From Candidatus Rokuibacteriota bacterium (GTDB lineage Bacteria > Methylomirabilota > Methylomirabilia > Rokubacteriales > CSP1-6), in NCBI GenBank assembly GCA_003220195.1, contig QHRT01000024.1, forward strand, positions 1-7,928: a DNA stretch of 7,928 nt. Reading direction: 5' to 3'. This document shows positions 5,016 to 7,928 of this stretch, piece by piece. The notes under the pieces are model-generated. The model saw only the letters and a program-made list of their open reading frames with translations, was not told where the DNA came from and did not search any database. Both the position numbers and the translations under genes were made by a program. Positions within the stretch are counted from its first letter, which is position 1. Each line of letters opens with the position of its first letter.

Positions 5016-6518
5016 ATGAACGACGTCCGTGAGGTGGTCGACGTCGAGCAGGTCATGGAGCGAATCCGCGAGAACCTCAAGCGACGGAGACCTCCCGCGG
5101 ACGGCCAGAGCTCGGATAATCACGTCACCCCGCTCGACGAGGGCCAGGCGGCAGCCGATTTCGCGTACGTTCACTCCGGCCATGACATTCGCGACTTTCC
5201 TCTGACGTCCCGTCGCAGGGTCCTCGGGCCGCTCCTCGTCCTCACCAGGAGGATTTTGCGGAAGCTCGTGGCTCCGTTCCTGGAGCGGCAAGTCGCTTAC
5301 AACGCCGCCAACACGCGGCTGACGAGAGTCCTGAAGGAGTGGATCGGTTCGCTCGACGACGCGCAGGCCCGGCTCCGGAAAGAGGTCCGCGCGCTCGGGC
5401 CGCACCTTCGCGAAGAGCTGCTGGCGGTCGAGTCCCGTCTTCGCGAGGAAGTGCAGGCCGTCGAGTCCCGTCTTCGCGAGGAAGTGCAGGCCGTCGAGTC
5501 CCGTCTTCGCGAGGAGTTCGCCGCTCAGACAGGGAAGGTCCTCGCCGGTGAGGCGCAATTGCAGCAGGACATCCGGGCTGTCGGGACGCATTCCGGCGAG
5601 GCCCTTGCCGCTCAGGCACAGGAGCTCCGAGTGACGCGAGAGGCGCTGATCGTCGACCAATCGCGGCTCGCTCGAGAGATGGCCGCCCAATCCCAGGCGC
5701 TCCAGGCGGTGAGGGAGCGGACCTCGCTGGCGGAGCGGAAATTCCGGCGGATCCTGCACGCTTTCGACGTCGATCCGCGTCGGCCGAATCTGCCGGAGGC
5801 GAAGACCGGCGCGCCGCCCGCCGCTCCGCTTCCGGCGCTCGCCCCCGCGTTCGACTACGCGGGTCTCGAAGAACGCTTCCGGGGTAGCGAGGAGGAAATC
5901 AAAGAACGGCAGCGGATCTATGTTCCGTATTTCGCAGGCCGACAACCGATCCTCGATATCGGCTGCGGACGAGGCGAGTTCCTCGAGCGGTTGCGAGCCA
6001 GCGGAACTGTCGCGCGAGGTGTGGACGCCGATCTCGATATGGTGCTCCTCTGTCGAGACAAGGGGCTCGATGTCGTCATGGACGACGTCTTCAGGTATCT
6101 CGACGGAGTTGCCGACGACTCGGTCGGCGGGATCTTCGCCGCCCAGGTGATCGAGCATTTTCCGTCGCCACGGGTCATCGATCTGCTCACACTCTGTCAT
6201 CGCAAGCTCACGCCCGCCGGAGTACTCGTGGTCGAGACGCCCAATCCCAAGTGCCTCTTCGTCTTCGCCGAGACCTTCTACAAGGACCCGTCACACGTTC
6301 AGCCGGTTCATCCGGAAACGCTGCAGTTTCTTTGCGAAGCCACGGGCTTCCACGAGGTCGAGCTCAAATTCTTGAGTCCGGTCGATCCTCTCTTGAGAAT
6401 TCCGTCTCTCGACGTTCCGGGGGTCGCCCTCGACCCGTTCAATCACGGCATCGAGCGATTGAACTCGCTCCTCTTCGGCTTCCAGGACTACGCGGTGATC
6501 GCCCGGAAGAGGACATGA
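5016..6518 (+). CDS. Coiled-coil protein with C-terminal SAM-dependent methyltransferase domain
   Basis: A 500-residue two-part protein. Residues 1-25 (MNDVREVVDVEQVMERIREN) form a charged helix. Residues about 61-95 (RRRVLGPLLVLTRRILRKL) look like a basic amphipathic helix that could bind the inner membrane. Residues about 110-245 are heptad/hendecad-rich and predicted coiled coil, including three copies of an 11-residue unit from Val138. A Pro/Ala-rich linker at 255-278 leads to a class I methyltransferase: ILDIGCGRGEF at 312-322 (SAM-binding motif I), GVDADLDM at 335-342 with Asp337 for the ribose, and AAQVIEHF at 375-382 (motif IV region), then VVETPNPK. The methyltransferase part resembles those of O-antigen and capsule modification proteins, including the WbdD type. 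Sugar O-methylation or chain-end capping is inferred. There is no kinase domain. It opens the plus-strand operon behind a long leader; the alternative start at 5001 adds only five residues. Confidence 0.88.
   Translation: MNDVREVVDVEQVMERIRENLKRRRPPADGQSSDNHVTPLDEGQAAADFAYVHSGHDIRDFPLTSRRRVLGPLLVLTRRILRKLVAPFLERQVAYNAANTRLTRVLKEWIGSLDDAQARLRKEVRALGPHLREELLAVESRLREEVQAVESRLREEVQAVESRLREEFAAQTGKVLAGEAQLQQDIRAVGTHSGEALAAQAQELRVTREALIVDQSRLAREMAAQSQALQAVRERTSLAERKFRRILHAFDVDPRRPNLPEAKTGAPPAAPLPALAPAFDYAGLEERFRGSEEEIKERQRIYVPYFAGRQPILDIGCGRGEFLERLRASGTVARGVDADLDMVLLCRDKGLDVVMDDVFRYLDGVADDSVGGIFAAQVIEHFPSPRVIDLLTLCHRKLTPAGVLVVETPNPKCLFVFAETFYKDPSHVQPVHPETLQFLCEATGFHEVELKFLSPVDPLLRIPSLDVPGVALDPFNHGIERLNSLLFGFQDYAVIARKRT
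5427..5515 (+). repeat. 33-base tandem repeat encoding an 11-residue coiled-coil unit
   Basis: Two identical 33-base units (5427-5459 and 5460-5492) are followed by 23 identical bases of a third (5493-5515). Each full unit encodes VESRLREEVQA; the third drifts to EEFAA. A degenerate fourth unit, reading LGPHLREELLA, precedes them at 5394-5426. Eleven residues is the hendecad period of some coiled coils, so unit gain or loss keeps both frame and helix phase. The base-perfect identity points to recent duplication. Confidence 0.92.
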
Positions 6519-6566
6519 CGGCATCGAGGCGGCCGACCGGGTCGAGCGTTGCCCGGGACAGGGGCC

Positions 6567-7058
6567 ATGCCCAGGCTGCGTCCGCTGCTCCATGACCTCC
6601 GGCGTATCGCCGAGGGGTGCGTCGCCTTCCTCGAATATCTGCTGACGAAGGATCGGGTCGAGATCGGCCTGGGGCAGTGGTCGGCGGAAACCCCCGTCGC
6701 CAGACAGGGTGACCCGAACCGCTACGGCGTCACGATCTCGAACCTGCGCGGCGACCGCGCCGACGTCACCGTGGCGATCGACATCTATGCCGTGGACGAC
6801 CCGGTCCATCCCGGCGGCCATTACGCGCACTTCGGGAAACGCCTGAGCGTTCGGCCGCGCGCTTCGGTGCACGCCCGGATCGAGTACGATTGGCGCACGC
6901 GAGCCCGATTCATCGTCGGTGATACGGCGTGGCCACCCGACCACTTCTGGCGAGGCACGCTCGATCGCCTCGGCACGTACTCGATTCATGCCGTCCTTCT
7001 CGACGCGCGCGGGACCCGCCTCGAGAGTCTCGGCGTCTATCAGGAGCTCAAGCTGTGA
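6567..7058 (+). CDS. Small beta-rich protein of unknown function in the polysaccharide operon
   Basis: A 163-residue protein I do not recognise. Residues 1-28 are a helical, mildly hydrophobic lead (LLHDLRRIAEGCVAFLEYLL) without a typical signal-peptide cleavage site, so it is probably cytoplasmic or membrane-associated. The rest is a series of beta-prone strands: EIGLGQWSAE, RYGVTISNL, DVTVAIDIYAV, HFGKRLSVRP, VHARIEYDW, ARFIVGD, YSIHAVLLDARG, SLGVYQELKL. This suggests an immunoglobulin-like or jelly-roll sandwich with several exposed aromatic residues (DHFWRG, GHYAHFG). The ATG at 6567 has GGGACAGG just upstream; a TTG at 6549 is an alternative adding six residues. It begins 48 bases after the methyltransferase stop and ends in a GTGA overlap with the next glycosyltransferase, so it is firmly part of the operon. 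Glycan binding is a guess. Confidence 0.8.
   Translation: MPRLRPLLHDLRRIAEGCVAFLEYLLTKDRVEIGLGQWSAETPVARQGDPNRYGVTISNLRGDRADVTVAIDIYAVDDPVHPGGHYAHFGKRLSVRPRASVHARIEYDWRTRARFIVGDTAWPPDHFWRGTLDRLGTYSIHAVLLDARGTRLESLGVYQELKL
7042..7046 (+). promoter_or_regulatory. Ribosome binding site for the GTG start at 7055
   Basis: AGGAG lies 8 bases before the GTG at 7055, inside the end of the upstream gene. It fixes the start of the truncated glycosyltransferase and supports coupled translation. Confidence 0.65.
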
Positions 7059-7928
7059 AGGTCCTGCACCTGATTCAGCGGTACCCGCCCGCAGTCGGAG
7101 GCTCCGAGACATGGTGCCGTGAGCTCTGCCAGCGCCTGGCCGCAAGTGGCGATCAGGTGAAGGTGTTGACCCTCGACGTGGACGAGGAAGAAGAGTTCTG
7201 GATCGATCCGCCGGTGGAGCGCTGCACCACGAGGCTCGGCCGGCTCGCCTGGGACGGCCGCGTCCTCGTCAGACGGTACCGACGCTCGCTTCCCGTGTAC
7301 CACCTGTATCACTCCCTGCTCAAGGTGGTGCTGGACCGGTGGTTCGGGATGTATTTCTACGGCCCGCATTCCCTCGAGATGTACGGGCGTCTGCTGGCGG
7401 AAGTGCGAGCGACGGATGTCGTCTATCTCCACACCATTCCCTATCCCCACAATTTCGTCGGGTACGTTGCCGCCCGCCTCTGCGGGAAGCCGGTGATCAT
7501 CACGCCGCACTTCCATCCCGGGCATCCGTATTACGAACGGCGGAGCAATTACTGGTTATTGAGGCACTGCGACGCGGTCGTCGTCATCAGCGATTACGAG
7601 CGGGACTATCTGGCAGGGCGAGGTGTCGATGCGACGAGGATCGTCGCGACCGGCACGGGACTCGACGTCGACGACTATCGACCCTCGGACGTGTGGCGCT
7701 TCAGAACCGAGTTGCTGGCGGCTCACGGACTGTCCGAACAGAGTCGCGTGATCGTCTTTCTCGGGAGAAAGCTCGAGTACAAGGGCATCGCCACGCTGGT
7801 CGAAGCGTTCAAGCGTCTTCCCGCTCGTCTGGACGCCGTGCTGCTGCTGGCGGGACCGTCGTCGCCCTGGTTCGACGAGTTCTATCGCGGCCTGTCGGCT
7901 CACGACCGCACGCGCATCATCGACCTCG
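7055..7928 (+). CDS. Family 4 glycosyltransferase, truncated at the right edge of the window
   Basis: The frame runs open from the GTG at 7055 to the end of the window, giving 291 codons of a protein normally near 400 residues. MKVLHLIQRYPPAVGGSET is the classic GT4 N-terminus, with the glycine pair at 15-16. VYLHTIPYPHN and ITPHFHPGHP follow in the acceptor domain, and VVVISDYERDYL marks the hinge-side strand. The donor domain starts at about 232 with VIVFLGRKLEYKG, where Arg238 and Lys243 match the family's donor-phosphate residues. LLLAGPSSPWF follows. The EX7E signature would come after the window edge, so completeness cannot be judged. GTGA overlaps the upstream stop by 4 bases. It is predicted to add a sugar to the same glycan the operon's other products act on; donor and linkage are unknown. 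Confidence 0.9.
   Translation, partial: MKVLHLIQRYPPAVGGSETWCRELCQRLAASGDQVKVLTLDVDEEEEFWIDPPVERCTTRLGRLAWDGRVLVRRYRRSLPVYHLYHSLLKVVLDRWFGMYFYGPHSLEMYGRLLAEVRATDVVYLHTIPYPHNFVGYVAARLCGKPVIITPHFHPGHPYYERRSNYWLLRHCDAVVVISDYERDYLAGRGVDATRIVATGTGLDVDDYRPSDVWRFRTELLAAHGLSEQSRVIVFLGRKLEYKGIATLVEAFKRLPARLDAVLLLAGPSSPWFDEFYRGLSAHDRTRIIDL

Noticed and set aside
5394..5515. Direct repeats considered as a CRISPR array
   Set aside because: The units are contiguous with no spacers, keep the reading frame and encode a coiled-coil motif.
4869..6200. 443-codon open frame on the minus strand across the methyltransferase gene
   Set aside because: It lies antisense to a gene with clear methyltransferase motifs. 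Long antisense frames are expected in high-GC DNA, and its repeats are only the complement of the 33-base repeat.
6515..6595. 26-codon frame starting ATGA over the methyltransferase stop, behind a GGAAGAGG
   Set aside because: The ribosome site and overlap look plausible, but the product is low-complexity (Ala/Arg/Ser) and it runs into the next gene in a different frame. Chance is more likely than a real small protein.
6291..7145. 284-codon minus-strand open frame across three plus-strand genes
   Set aside because: It spans the end of the methyltransferase, the whole beta-rich gene and the start of the GT4 gene in antisense. No family features were seen.

Overview
The window is a high-GC stretch of chromosomal DNA, with strong G/C preference at third codon positions, that carries part of a surface-polysaccharide (O-antigen, capsule or exopolysaccharide) biosynthesis locus. 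Gene style and base composition would fit a soil or sediment Gram-negative bacterium such as an Acidobacteriota (Vicinamibacteria-like) or myxobacterial-type lineage. That placement is an impression from gene style; no marker gene is present to fix it.

Layout. (1) Bases 1-260, plus strand: the 3' end of a gene whose product ends in a beta-rich domain. It converges on the next block with a 9-base gap. (2) Bases 270-3561, minus strand: three tightly packed glycosyltransferases. In transcription order they are a GT4 enzyme (2311-3561), a GT2 enzyme (1415-2305) and a second GT4 enzyme (270-1418). The spacings are 5 bases and a 4-base GTGA overlap. A TATAAT box and a 20-base inverted repeat lie just upstream. 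(3) Bases 3727-4674, minus strand: a confidently recognised GDP-L-fucose synthase (fcl). (4) Bases 4675-5015: a 341-base divergent intergenic region with a good plus-strand sigma70-type promoter, a weaker minus-strand promoter and a UUCG-capped hairpin in a long untranslated leader. (5) Bases 5016-7928, plus strand: a 500-residue coiled-coil protein ending in a SAM-dependent methyltransferase domain, a 163-residue beta-rich protein of unknown function, and a third GT4 enzyme cut by the window edge, joined to its predecessor by another GTGA overlap.

Working together. Fcl would make GDP-L-fucose, a sugar donor. The GT2 and GT4 enzymes would add sugars one by one to a lipid-linked glycan at the cytoplasmic face of the membrane. 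The methyltransferase could methylate a sugar or cap the chain end. The most interesting part is the plus-strand trio. The methyltransferase has a long predicted coiled coil with a perfect 33-base (11-residue) tandem repeat, and its neighbour is a small beta-rich protein. This recalls, with a different domain order and no kinase domain, the WbdD-type 'molecular ruler' chain terminators and the glycan-binding beta-sandwich of Wzt. That link is a hypothesis. No flippase, polymerase, ABC exporter or gmd gene is visible in the window.
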